A DNA stretch of 64,000 nt from Talaromyces rugulosus (GCF_013368755.1 NC_049563.1:2666001-2730000), one strand, 5' to 3'; numbered from the stretch's first letter, positions 36,456 through 48,602 are shown. Numbers and translations: made by a program. Notes: generated by a model from the letters alone, not told the origin.

Positions 36456-37046
36456 GAGTTTGGGGGGGCTGACCGCATGTTATGATGTATACAATCATTC
36501 AATAATTGTCTTGAACATGTTATTAAATATTAATGACACGGGTGGATTTAGCCCTGCTTGGGGTTGCGTCTGATTGGGTTATTAATACGATCAACATTTG
36601 TTCCTGAAACGATTCTAACCTAATCCACCACCCCTCACCATTAGGTTGGTCAAATAATTGGAGCTGATTATGAATGGTGCACATAATTGCTTGTCCATTA
36701 TTTGCGAGTTTTCTAAGCAAGAGCGCATATCGAGAAGGATGTTGGCTCATCTAAGAATAGAACAAGTTGTGGTCTTGCTGCTAGCTGATGTCAACACCAA
36801 TGATCAGTCTTTTTCTTTGATCAATGCTAATTCTAGGTAAGAAAATCTTAGATTGTGAACAAAAACATTGAACGAGATTAGATCAATTTTTGGCCAATGT
36901 CTAGCCGATGCAACTAATAGAAGTGATATGAACTAACAGATTTTATATATCTTTGACCAGGCATCATTAACCATCAATTGATGGCACTTCAACATCGGCA
37001 TAGGTTAATGGATAACAATGTAGCCCTATCAATTGATTGTTCAATG
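36456..37046. other. Spacer at the left edge of the accessory island
   Basis: 591 bp, AT-rich, with no supported gene. It contains a 14-bp perfect palindrome CCATCAATTGATGG (36971-36984) within a wider ATTAACC...GGTTAAT inverted repeat (36966-36972 and 37003-37009). Confidence 0.55.
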
Positions 37047-40000
37047 TTACCTCATATGTGCCAGGGCGACAAGGTCACTCCACTCGAGGCCAATAAACTG
37101 CGACATTCCCCTTGGACCTGGTTCATCTCTCATACTCACATCGAGTTCATGTGCCCCATGTAGCACAAGGTGTTTGATTAGCAAAGCAGCATCTCTATTA
37201 GTCTTTTTTGCTGCTGCGTGGAGCGCCGTCATTCCTGCACGATTTCGTGAACTTTCCCACCAAGGATAATTGATCGGTGCACCATACGACAGAAGCTGTT
37301 TAGCAAGGGAAAGGGTGCAACTTGACTTGGCTACCCGCACCAGGATGGCCCCCAGTGTGCCTTTATCAATGTCATCTTTGAGCTTCTCCAGAGTGTGTTG
37401 CAACCTGGTTTCCTTCAAAGCATTATCCTTAATGCCACTGAAAACCTGCTGTCGGAAAACCTTACTGACTAGGCTTCGCTCCTTGAACATATCTTCATCC
37501 ATATTTCGACCGGAATTTTGCTTTTTTATCTTGTCAACGATATATTGTTCCCACATTCCATAGATTTCCTCCGATTTGACACCAAGCACTGTCTTCATCA
37601 ATTCGAAACAATCATCCGGATTAGCCCTTGTAATAACCCACTCGGCACATTCGGTATCCTCGCTCCTCATGGCTGCTTTCACGATTTTCAGTGGTACATT
37701 TGTCTCATCCGCCGGAGCAAGAAGTTTCGTTATGGCTAGTGATCCCTGTTGGGCACCAATGAGCCGCACCGAAGCAAGAGCTTCTGGACTGAGCTTTTTC
37801 CCACCTGGTGACTCTACCAGGCGTCGTATATTTTCGAAATCACCTTCATTAACTAGGGCATATAGGAGAGGCTCGATGTCTGTAGTATTCAAGTTAGAGA
37901 GGTCATCTACATTGAACTTTGAACCATGGAATTCAGCCAAGTGTTCGTCGCATCGCCTTTGCGTATTGAACCCCAGTGTAAAATATATGCAATCCGGCAC
38001 TGGGCATTTGTTAGGCCGTTCGTGGTGTGTGGTATGGGTCTCTCTGTCGTGTCTTGTTTCGAATCCCTGGCGGCTATACGTGCAAAACAGGTATGTGCAT
38101 TTGAATAGACGTGGGCCGTAGTGGGTTTCCATCATCTTGTATATGCCATTATCGTGTATAAGGTCTTCGTAGATGTCCTGAACACGGACTAGCATTTTTG
38201 AAGTATTCAGAGGGTCAAAGTTTACCCATGTTTCGCCTAGAACAGTCCTGGTATTAGTGACTTCTACTCTACGAGGGGGAAGAAGACACTTACTATTGCT
38301 CCGGTTCCAGCTCCATCGCATCTCTGCTATGTGGAACTGGAACGTGCGACGAGCGCATTCATATCCCGTTGGCCAGTGATTTTTGTAATAAAAATTTGTA
38401 TACTGTGGCTCTCGACTGTTGACCATCGGTTGATATTTATCATTGCTAGAATGCCGAGCCAAGCGGTCCAGCAGCTTGCCAACCGTGTCTGAGACCGGGG
38501 GCATGCTATTCAGACGTTGGAGCAATATAGGTAAATAAAAATGTGCATATTGCAGCAGTCGATATCTACCGCACATAATGTCACCGGAAATTTGATCGTC
38601 GTCGACATCCGGTTCCAGTATACCTGCGTCAAGATAGGCTAAAAATGCCGCGGCTAGGTCTTGCGTGGCTTCTCTCTCGTCAATAAAGTCAGGGATCTGA
38701 CTACTGAAAATGTACCTAGCAATCATCATATTAACCATGCAATACTTTCACTGAATGCGCTGTCAGATGAAGTAAAGAGGACGTGAACCTACTCTTGGAC
38801 GGTGAAATGGACAAACTGCAATTTGTCATTTACGATCTCAATAAAAGGACCACACATTTCGAGAAAGTCTTGTCTGAAAATCTCAGTCGGGACACGAGAA
38901 ACATCATCAGCGCGTTGAATTAATAGTGCTTGTTCCATCTCGAAGATCGTCATGGGTATAGGGGCGCATCCGATCCAGCCTAGGATTTTTCGGCGTTTCT
39001 CTCGGCGTGTAGTAGGCATCGTATTGATTCGCTGGAAAATTCGTTTATACCTGTATTTATTACAACTCAGCCAATTATATGACTTTTGGGAGGAGGAAGT
39101 TTGCATTTGAAAACTCACGCGTCATCTAAGTCATTCGGCAAGGCTTTGAGCTCGCCGCGAATCTCATCCATGCTGCTAATTTCCCTCACGCTGTCCATAA
39201 TAATACGCGCAAATAGAAACATGCCTGGAAGTAGAGGGCGTTAATTTTTTCCCCCAGCACGCCACTAAGTTCACAAGTAGAGAGAGGGTGCAACAAACCT
39301 TTTGCCTTTGCTGATAAAGGAGACAGTAGCCCACGCAGCTCAAGCTGGGTATTGGGATCAAACCTACGACTGTTTATCCAGTCATCGAACCTGCTATTGA
39401 TGTATGTTTGAATGCTGCCAGAGTTCCTATCATTAACCTGGATATTAGTCGACTTTTCTTCCAGTGCTCTGCTTATGTCTGCTTCCAATCGACTGCAGAC
39501 GAGAAACCGCAACTCATCGGATCCTTTCGAGAGCTCCTCTAGCCTTTGCAGAAGGATTTGCCGTTCAGAGCACTCCATCTCATCAAGGCCATCGATGACA
39601 ATATAGGTAGGTCCGACTGTCTGGAGCCAACTCTTGAGCAACTCCACGACATAGCCAGTGTTTCCGCGAAGTTCGCGCTCTTTTGCATCAATTAAAACGG
39701 ACTGGAAATCGGGGTCATCCTCAGCGGCTTGGAAAATAAACGATTGCAGAATGGTCAGGGCTGTTTGGTTGGTATTTTTGGTGTAATTAAGGAATGCGAA
39801 TAAGGTTTTCTTTTGCTTGTGTTGCCTGAAGTGGTCGATAGCTGCGCCGCATATGTATGTTTTCCCTGCACCGGGGATTCCCTGGAGCCAAAGCCATGCG
39901 GTGCTTTGACTCCCCTTTCTGGAGACATCTTGCCAGCTACAAAATGCGGCATCTTCCAAAAGCCACTTTTCACAGCCTGAAACAGACCTGTTGCGAATCC

Positions 40001-40797
40001 AATCCAGCCGTTCATCATGGGAATCGACGGAGAACCGATCCCGCAGGCTGGAAAACTTCTGGCGCTGCTGAGACTTGTGTGTTTCATCAAGAAGATCAAG
40101 AGACCGAATACGGTGTTCACGGGCTTCTCTGATATCGGCAAGTGTTACTCCCTCCCTCAACAGGGTCGAATGTTGTCTGAGGTTAGTTACCACCCCGTTG
40201 AACTTTTTGACATGGCTGTCCCATAAAGCATCAATCATTTTCTTCCAGTCTAATTCGAATGGTTAATTGGTGAGCACGCCTATATTTCTTTTAACATCAA
40301 GAGTACCTACGTGGCTTGCGAAAAAAATCAAAGCTAATACGGTAAAATTCCAGAATGTCTTCAAATAGCAAAGCCATTGCGGCCTTGATAGCCTCGTTGG
40401 CCCCGGAAAGGCTACCTATTAGATCCATATGAGGCAGGGCGTGTCCTAGTTCTACCAAGGTGTTTGCGAATTTATCCCGAGCGGTAGTCATTTCACTCGA
40501 CCACAGCAACAGGAGTTTTAGGGGACCCCATATCAAAGCCATAATCTCTGGCTTAGCTTGGACAAACGTATCAATAACCCCAGCATATCTTTCGAGACAA
40601 TCGAGGAAAGGCTTAATCTTCATCAAATGCCGACTTTTTCCGTTGTCCATTTCCTGTAACTTGTAAGTCGTATCGTAGACATCCTTGATGCTGCTGGTCG
40701 CCAATATCTGCTTATAAATGTCTGGGTCCTTGAGTTTTGTCCGGAATGAACGTTTCGCGTCGGCGAAAGCCTGTTGGACGGGATCGATGGACGCCAT
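37047..40797 (-). CDS. NLR-like STAND protein: DUF7708-like, NACHT, C2H2 pair, ankyrin-like tail
   Basis: 1137-residue predicted cytosolic signalling ATPase. Exons (minus): 40797-40311, 40249-39299, 39224-39119, 39050-38793, 38715-38294, 38236-37047. Residues about 55-155 (KIKPFLDCLERYAGVIDTFV, then KPEIMALIWGPLKLLLLW) resemble the helical N-domain named DUF7708. The NACHT ATPase (about 285-440) has Walker A LQGIPGAGKT and Walker B YIVIDGLDEME. It is followed by a winged-helix region (RRKILGWIGCAPIPMTIFEM, then FVHFTVQEYIFS). Near residues 795-860 two C2H2-like units occur: FKCTYLFCTYSRQGFETRHDR then CPVPDCIYFTLGFNTQRRCDEHLAEFH. The tail has degenerate helical repeats ending in an ankyrin unit AGMTALHAAAKK. 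Fungal NLRs of this class can mediate non-self recognition or regulated cell death; the ligand here is unknown. Its 5' end faces the SNF2 gene across 484 bp. Confidence 0.88.
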
Positions 40798-41281
40798 GGT
40801 CGATTAAAGAATGGCTGTACGTGGGTTGAACCGTCCTAAATAGGGACATCCTGGCCAGAATCACACCCTAGCAACGCAATCTGGCGCCAAACAACTAGTT
40901 CATATGCAAGTAACCTCATTACACAGCCACAGGATGTCAACCTTGGTACACACTAGTAACAAATTGAACTTGTGGTAAATTCGACAGGATCGAAATACAA
41001 CCCTGTCATCTGTCTTGGCGTATTTATATGCGAATTTTGACAGCGAAGTGCCTTATGGCGGTATTCGTAATGTTGGGTGCTTTGAATCTATCCCAAAAAC
41101 GATTAGTGCCAACATATTCCATAAACATTACACAGCCACAGGTTCAGGGTGAATCCGATCAGCGGGGTAAATAGATAAACATGCACGCGAGCCGACAGAT
41201 CAAGGAAGTCAAAAACGAACAAATAAATATATCAATTGATATATATATATATATATATATTTAAAACTTTAACGGACCGCG
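40798..41281. promoter_or_regulatory. Shared 484-bp promoter between NLR and SNF2 genes
   Basis: The only DNA between the two outward-facing starts. It is AT-rich and has a (TA)n run of about 20 bp at 41242-41262, directly upstream of the SNF2 ATG. Both genes could respond to the same input; no expression evidence is available. Confidence 0.5.
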
Positions 41282-44200
41282 ATGGCCACGCCCGGAAAGC
41301 GAGAGGCTTCGCTCCCCGCCAACGAACAGCCGGCCAGCAAGAAACCTAAGAATGGCCCTCCAGATGAAGTCTATATTGATCTTACAAGCAACAGTCCCAG
41401 GCATTCAGTTCCAATAATCAGCCAAGACCAGGCCGCCAGAGAGGATCTGGTGTATGACACATGTTTTGGACTGGTATTCCCTTCCCCCTCACCACTTCTC
41501 ACTCAATTGCTGCCTCTAATGGAGTTAATGCACCGTCTAGCTCTGTATGGAAGCAATCTCCTCCCCGGGATGTAGTGGGCCATCTGAATGCATCCCTGCT
41601 CGTCTGAGATTCGAGGGGAGGATGGTGTATATTTCCTTAAATTCCGCACAGGATACCGTTGCGGTTTTGGTATCCGAGACGCTGTCGGGTTTGGTTCGCG
41701 AGTTTGCGGTGACCATGAATGCGACCTTGTGCGGCAAGAAACAAAAGGCTAAATACAATAATATGGGACCAAGATTTCTTTCCGTGAGGATCGTTTTGTA
41801 TGGATTTCTTCAGCAAAAGGATGCGATTGCGGACGCTCTCGCGGGAGGGGGTTTGTTTTTACAACACCCTGGAGAAACAGAATACAACCGAAATGTAAAG
41901 TATGTTAACCCGCAGTACTTGTTAGGACCGGGTCAAGAATTACCCCCGATAGAGGAACTATCAGTGTCCACATGTTGTGCACCTCATGGACAGCGATCAG
42001 CACAGGCCCGTGACGTTCTTAACGAAAGCGAGGTCAACAAAGTCCAGAAGATATTCGATACGGCGACTTCGTTGGGTGAATTGATTCCGACGATTGAGCC
42101 GAGCCCAAGACTGGTGACGCAACCAAAGAGGCAAGCTTTTTCATTATGAAGGTTGATGAACATGAACTAACGGTTCCTTCGTAGGCATCAGATAGAGGCT
42201 TTAGTCATGATGGTCGAGAAAGAAGAAGGCATATATGAGAAAACACACTTCCCAACAATATGGAAAGTATCCACAGGCCTGAATGGGCAGTCTTGGTAAG
42301 TTTTGGGCCATAAATATACACAGCCATCACCGTCGTATAGGAAAATCGCTGACCGAAAATGGCGCTGTCTATTTAGCTATCAGAACATTGTAACCGAACT
42401 ATATGCAAAGTCCCCTCCCCCACCAATTGGCGGGGGCATATTGGCAGATGTACTGTTGAATTCCTCATGACTTACCGGGGCACTTGACTTAGCTAATTTC
42501 ATCTAGGAAATGGGATTGGGCAAGACGTTGTCAAGCTTGTTAGTCATTTGTCATTATCTGGATCAGATCAACCAGAATCTGCCTTCGTGTAAAAACATTC
42601 TAAGGACTACTCTAGTCGTGGTCCCCAAGTCAGGTATGATATGACTCTCATAAAACCTCAACTTTATCTAGATGTGTATATATCATTTGCTAATCTCAGT
42701 TAGTTATCCACTCTTGGGAAAAACAAATTAAGAAGTACGCACATTCTATCACCCGCTTTGTTTCCTGTTTCCTCATCTTTGAAAACTTTTCACTCATATT
42801 TTGATCATAGCCATATTCACCCTGAGAAAATCCGATGGATTACATATTATGGATCTAATCGCCAAGAGACTGCATCCGACATTAGCTCGTACGATATTGT
42901 ATTAACCACATATGATACTCTCAGGTCCGAGGAGATCAGGAAAGGTCCCTTATTTGAGAATGAATGGGCCAGAGTGATTCTTGACGAAGGTACTGTTATG
43001 CTCGCTCACTCCGCCAGTATTATAAACATCATCTCAACCGTGTCCCATTTTCTGACAGTATAGGGCATCCCTATAGCTCACAGAATTCGAAATCGCAATT
43101 CTAAGATATTTCGAGCTGTTTGCTCTCTAAACAGTCGGTATCGATGGTGTCTTACCGGGACACCCATTCAAAATTCTCTGGACGATTTTGGAGCACTCCT
43201 AGAGTTTATTCAAATACCTGCTCTCCGAACCAGGAATTCATTCATCGAATACATCACTAAGCCGATCAAGGAACGGAAAAAGGACAGTATAGATGTGCTC
43301 CGAAGGGTAGTAGCGGCTACTTGTTTACGTCGAACCAAAAGTTCTCATTTTATAGAACTCAACTTGCCACAAAAGATAAAACGTGAAGTAATTGTGAGAT
43401 TGGACCCCGATGATAGAGAATTATACGAGTTCTTCAAACGTTTCTCGTATTTGATGGCGGGACACGAAAAAGGGAAATCCGGCACCAATATTCTAGTTCT
43501 GATTTCTATACTTCGCCTAATCTGTGATCATGGGGAGGCCCTGCTTACAGATGCGATGCGGCACGCAAGGCGTGGAAAGATGGAGATGAAAAGCTGCTTA
43601 CTAGGACAATTCTGGAAACAAATGTCAAGCAATGTATCTTCTGCTACAGTGATGTGGAAGGAGAAAATGGGGGCGGGCTTGTCTTCGAGGAACTTGACTG
43701 TGGACATGTCCTTTGCGAAACCTGCGCAACAAAGTTGCAGAGTACTGATGGCCAGCTTTCTTGTCTACACTGTAGTGTAGATAAGCTGCAATTGCTATCA
43801 TCACCTAGGAGGGAGCAGTTACCACCAGCAAGACTAACGAACCCTGGAGGGCTGCGATCATCACCATCCGCCAAGCTGAAGGCGATTCTGCACAATATCT
43901 CACAGAGGCAGGAGCCGAATGTACAACACAGCAAAGTGTATGCAATGAATACCCCCCATACAGCCTAATGATTGCCGCTGTTTTCTGACTACTCCTAGTG
44001 TGATTTTCAGTTACTGGACGAGAATGCTGGATCTGATAGGAAACGCCCTTGACGAGAGGCAACTGCCATTCCAGCGTATCGATGGCCAGCGATCCTTGTC
44101 CCAGCGTAAGGAAGCTCTTGAGAAGTTCGGTAACGACCCGCAATGTAACATAATGCTGGCGAGCATTGGAGCAGCTGGCGAAGGGTACACAACCCCTCCT

Positions 44201-44643
44201 TCCCCCCCCGATTATGTTACTAATGGAGGCCCTCCGCTAATCATCACGGTAGTATTGACCTCACTGCTGCAACTTCGGTTCATATTGTGGAGCCTCATTG
44301 GAACCCTATGGCCGAATCTCAAGCTATTGACCGTGTACATCGTATCGGTCAGAAACACGATGTGGAGGTTGTTAGGTATATTGTTGATGAGTCAATTGAA
44401 AAGGTATGTTCTCCCACACGGGTTTTGTAGACATTGCCAACGGAAACTGTGTGTTGACTTCCCGTGTAACAGTATATCCAGTGGGTTCAGAATTACAAAC
44501 TGCGCATGATCAATGAATCTCTTTCGGAGTCTGAACAGAATTTGCAAGCATCAGAGGTGCGATGGAAGGTAAGCCATGTATTTAGCTAAAAGCCAAAGCA
44601 GATTCTCACAGTCTTTTAGAAATTGCTAGAATTCCTCGAGTAG
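41282..44643 (+). pseudogene. Rad5/HLTF-family SNF2 helicase with RING finger, frameshifted by 5-bp duplication
   Basis: Twelve exons can be joined: 41282-41473, 41541-42130, 42185-42295, 42377-42449, 42507-42633, 42704-42734, 42811-42989, 43077-43937, 43999-44184, 44253-44403, 44473-44568, 44620-44643. The N-terminal part has a basic leader (KREASLPANEQPASKKPK) and the conserved region before the helicase. Motif I is GGGILADEMGLGKT, motif II LDEAHRIRNRNS, motif III CLTGTPIQN. A C3HC4 RING (CIFCYSDVEG, LDCGHVLCETCATK, CLHC) lies between helicase lobes, as in Rad5, Rad16 and HLTF. Motifs V/VI are IGAAGEGIDLTAATSVH and AIDRVHRIGQKHDV. The second intron uses a GC donor. In exon 8 GATGC is duplicated (43550-43559); this shifts frame just before the RING. 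Without one copy the total would be 871 residues and every phase would agree. As read, the RING and second lobe are lost. Confidence 0.85.
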
Positions 44644-45516
44644 AATGGGATAGGTACGACTCAAAAAATGCCAAGACAAACCACCAATCACATAATGAAC
44701 TGCCCCAGTTCAAGGCAAATCTACAAACAAGGGAAAAACAAAAACTCCGAATACTATCTTGATTCTTGAAGTTTTAGACTGCTGTATTGACTTGACTACT
44801 TACTCTTGATAGACATAGACTGTGAATATTAATAAAGTGAGAATGTTTATCGCTGTAGTTAGATTAAAAATGCGAAGTAGAAATTGATCATTACTATAAA
44901 AGTACTATCATATATTGTGTAGTGATCAAGCTGAGGATAATAAATGTTAGCAGGCCTCAGTAGTAAGAGCTATGAAGAGAGGGGGAAAAAACAGATAAGT
45001 TTTGTGATAATTTAAGGTAGTATTATCTAATATTTTAGGATATATTTAGTATTTACTCTAGATTCTATGACTACTTACCTACTGATCCTTCTGGGGCTTG
45101 TGGGCCACATAGACATTACTGCTTCTAGGCTGTACCTTGGCTGTCTGGATACTGGCTGTAGACTATTTGTAATAGCGGCGAACTGTAGAAACCAGATTAG
45201 GACAGGGGCCTATGATCTCTCCCCTGTGGCTATTTATCTGGTATTCTTTGTGAAAATAAATATAATTTATAAACGCTTCTAAAATACTCATTTCAAGACG
45301 AGTTTAACTGTCTAATACTGCTATTTACTATCTCCATGGTCAAAAAAAACGTTTCTTAGGGGGATTTCAGAATTCCCTCCTCTTCAATCTATTGTACACT
45401 GACCAAAATTGGAGAGAATCAGCTATACTGTGGTCACCCGAGCTCCTTGTAACATGCCATTTTTTGTCCAAACACTGATCGTAACAATACAGGAATCTCA
45501 CCTTGATAGTTGTGAA
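44644..45516. other. AT-rich spacer
   Basis: 873 bp between convergent genes. A short open frame at 45067-45282 has no recognisable motif and is not supported. Nothing else was seen. Confidence 0.55.
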
Positions 45517-47238
45517 TCACCCACGTAGAGTGACTTGGCACGGTAAACCATCTGCTGGATGAGCGGCGCCTTGTGTGATTTGATAAGCTCGCTCGCCATA
45601 CACGGTCGAAATGCCCCTAAGAGGACGGCTACTATCCAACTCGGCGTATTTATCTTTGAAATCAAATCTTCGTGCTGTCATCACAAGCGTGATCTTTATA
45701 TCCAGCATTGCCAAGCTCTGCCCAATGCAATTGCGCGGTCCATACTCAAATGGCCTCCATCCTCTCTTTGGAGGATATAACGGGTCCCCCGGTTTGGCCA
45801 GCCAGCGCTCCGGAATGAAAGAATGAGGCTCCGGCCAATACTCGGGGTTTCGATGGAGCGCACTATGGTTGACCCAAACATTGAGATTCTCAGTGGGGAA
45901 CTTGTTGCCGTATTTGTCGTGTAGATAGACATTGGGAAGGCCTCCTCTCATACCTGATGCGGGCGGGAAAAGCCGTAAAACTTCTTTGATGATTGCTGTA
46001 GTATACGGGAGCTCATTTATGCTTTGGGGGTGTTGCTTCAAGATTTCAGTGGCGGCTGAGAGATCAGTTCCGAAAACCTCGCTATGTTCATCGCGAAGCT
46101 TGGACAACTTATCAGGATGTTTGGACAAGAGGTAGCAGCTGTAAGCAATCGTCGCTGCCGTGGAATCGTGCCCAGCGAATAAAAAAAGCCGGATCGCCGT
46201 GATGGCCCAGTGTTTGAACTCGGCATCTAGCCCTTCTGCTGCTTGCCTCTGGCTCATATAGTCTGCAATCACTATATCTATGACGGACTTGGCTCGGTCT
46301 GTAGCCTTTCCACTCTTCCACTCTTCATAGCGTTTATCTAGCTCTGTACTAATGTAGCGGTTCATTTTGTACCCATTGTATGCTTGTACGATTGGCCGTA
46401 TTGGGTTCCAGCGGACAAATAAGTTGGGCTCTTCCGGTAGGCAGTGCCAACGGAGAGAACTCCTCATCGCCGACGCGAGTGCGTTGTATCCATTCTGGAA
46501 TTTAAGGTGAGAATTGCTATATTTCTTTTAGCACTAGATAATAATTTAATGACAAGAAATACTCACAGTGTGACCACCCCAATAACATCCATCATGTAAT
46601 CGCAAGTGATTTCGTCCAATGAGAAGGTATCACCCTTTTTTGCATGATATTGGAGCTTTTCGACGTATGCCTCTGCCTCTGTAATAATATGTGGCATATG
46701 TTCAAGCATTGCAGCAGCACTAAACCCAGGGTTGAACAAGGAACGTGAGTGTCTCCATTCTTTCCCATTCACCACAAAAAGATTTCCGTCTCCGGCGAAT
46801 GGCTTAAAGAAAGGTATAAGTATAGGAGGCTTGGGCAGATCATGTTCTTGGCAGACCTGGATGGCGAGCTCCGGTGAGTTGATAACAAGTAAAGGATTTC
46901 CAAATGGCCAACAATCGGCATAAAAGGATCTACTAGTATCTGGAAAGTCGTGAGACATAAGAGAAAAGAGCTCGGTTGCCTGGCATCCTTTTGGTAATCG
47001 TTTGAGGCTTTCATCGAGCTTTTGGAGGTGACCAAGAACAGGGTTCCATGATGGCATTGGCTGCAATAGTAGGACATTAGTCGATCGGGTTTAACTGAAA
47101 AGCAAGAAATGATAGGAGATATACCAATTCCTGTTTTTTGAGCTTGTAGAACGTAAGCCTGGCTCGAATAAGTCTGCGGAGGAAATCGATAACGAGGATG
47201 ACGGTCAGAGTCAAGGTGACACGTCCAAGAGTCTCCAT
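45517..47238 (-). CDS. Cytochrome P450, CYP59/StcS-like
   Basis: 535-residue microsomal monooxygenase. Exons (minus): 47238-47125, 47060-46567, 46516-45517. An N-terminal membrane anchor (GRVTLTLTVILVIDFL) is followed by the Pro-rich hinge ELPMPSWNPVLGH. The I-helix is LFAGHDSTAATIAY, the K-helix IIKEVLRLFPPASGMR, the PERF region HSFIPERWLAKPGDP, and the haem loop RPFEYGPRNCIGQSLAM with the Cys thiolate ligand. Both the region around WNPIRP and the K-helix/haem segments resemble CYP59A (StcS/AflN, a sterigmatocystin/aflatoxin-pathway oxygenase) from memory. No polyketide or non-ribosomal synthase is in the window, so substrate is unknown. The second intron's acceptor at 46517-46518 was chosen because it yields an uninterrupted LNSHLKFQNGYNALASAMR. 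Confidence 0.9.
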
Positions 47239-47645
47239 GTCTGCCCTCAGAGAAAATGATGCGAAGAAAATATCTCACAAGGAAAAAAAAACAACAACAT
47301 AGGTCTAAACAAAATAAATGTTACTTACTAACATTTCTTTTTCTTTTTCAGGGGCTTGTTGGGAAGCGCGAACAAAGAACAATGAGAACAACACATGTGG
47401 GGCTTGCATGGGCGTGTAATATAACAATATTATCGATACAAGGTGCTATAAATCCATACGAGGCTATGCTGGGCTATGTTAGGCTTATTTCCCCAACAGC
47501 AGCATATAGCCCGTGCAGCGCTTACATTTTAGCTCGTTATCAGATTGGTTCGGCGACTATTATTGGGGGGGGGGGGGAGGAAACAAGATATATACGATGC
47601 TAAAAATGTATGAGACATCGTCCATGGATATTGTAGAGACCTACA
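47239..47645. other. Spacer between P450 and P450 relic
   Basis: About 400 bp with a run of 13 G (47565-47577). It acts as promoter of the minus-strand P450. No gene is supported. Confidence 0.5.
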
Positions 47646-48344
47646 GGGAAGTTTCTCCGGAATAGTTTCGAAAAAGGCACATCACCAGAAGCATCCATTC
47701 CCATGGACGAACTCATGTGCAACGATCTTTTGCAATCTGTCTACGCCGAGACCCTACGGCTCTACACTCAAGTCTTCGTGACGCGTCGTGCGCAGCATAA
47801 TGTCCACGTAGGCAACTGGTGATTACAGGCCGATGAGGTCGTTATGGTGTGCTCATCAATTTCTCACATGAATGAAAACCTCTGGAACACCGAGGATGGC
47901 GTTCAACCTGTAGAGCGTTTCTGGTCCGATCGATTTCTGAAGCCGGTGACTGAAGACACGGCTTCTTCTTCTTCTTCTTCTTCTTCTTTACGCAGAGACA
48001 CTACTCCCAAATGGGACGACCGGAACAGTCAAAGCATTGATAGGCAACAGAACAAGTTCTCGCTGCAAGGTCTGGAAGGTAAATGGATTCCGTATGGGAC
48101 CCCCCTTTTTTCCTCTAGAAAATTGACTATGCTAATTCTCATAATATAATTAGGAGGCCACACTGCATGTCCCCGACGTTTATTTGCTAAACGATTGATC
48201 CTTTGGGTCTGCACGACTCTTGTCAGTAAATTTGATATTCAGTTGAAGACCAAGGATTTCGAGATGGATACCTCGAGATTTGGATTTGGAATCAAGGATG
48301 CAAAGAATAAAATAGCCTTTGTGATCAGGAGAAGAGAGTTGTGA
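47646..48344 (+). pseudogene. 5'-truncated cytochrome P450 relic
   Basis: One reading frame gives the C-terminal 40 percent of a P450 of a different family from its neighbour: K-helix LLQSVYAETLRLYTQ, then VERFWSDRFL, then after an interruption the haem loop GGHTACPGRRLFAKRLILWV, and a normal end (AFVIRRREL, stop 48342-48344). Lesions: TGA inside W-stop-LQADEVVM near 47820, a stop at 48147-48149 within what looks like an intron whose donor GT is gone, and no I-helix or N-terminal half upstream. A (TTC)n microsatellite expands a Ser run at about 47962-47988. The remaining sequence stays in one frame, so decay is moderate. Confidence 0.8.
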
Positions 48345-48602
48345 GCCAACTATAGAAAAATTACCTAGTTGAGAAATTGAGTTCTATGTTTAATGCCAAA
48401 TCCAAACCTCGCAGTGTAGAGCAAGGGTGTAGACAAAAACTACACTAGAAATATGGCTTTTCCCACGGTATCAGGACGCTCAGATTACAGTTTGTGTTTG
48501 TATTGTTTGCACTCAAGACCAGACACAAACATATGACCCATCATCTCCCATCACTGCTCTCCAGCGCGTTCGAGTTCCCTAACAAGTTTATCAAAACACG
48601 AT

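Noticed and set aside
38248..38293. 46-nt version of the NLR intron
   Set aside because: Using the ACCAG acceptor at 38248-38249 shifts frame to an immediate stop; the 57-nt version keeps frame.
45067..45282. Small plus-strand protein gene
   Set aside because: The 71-codon frame lies in AT-rich spacer DNA and has no recognisable motif.
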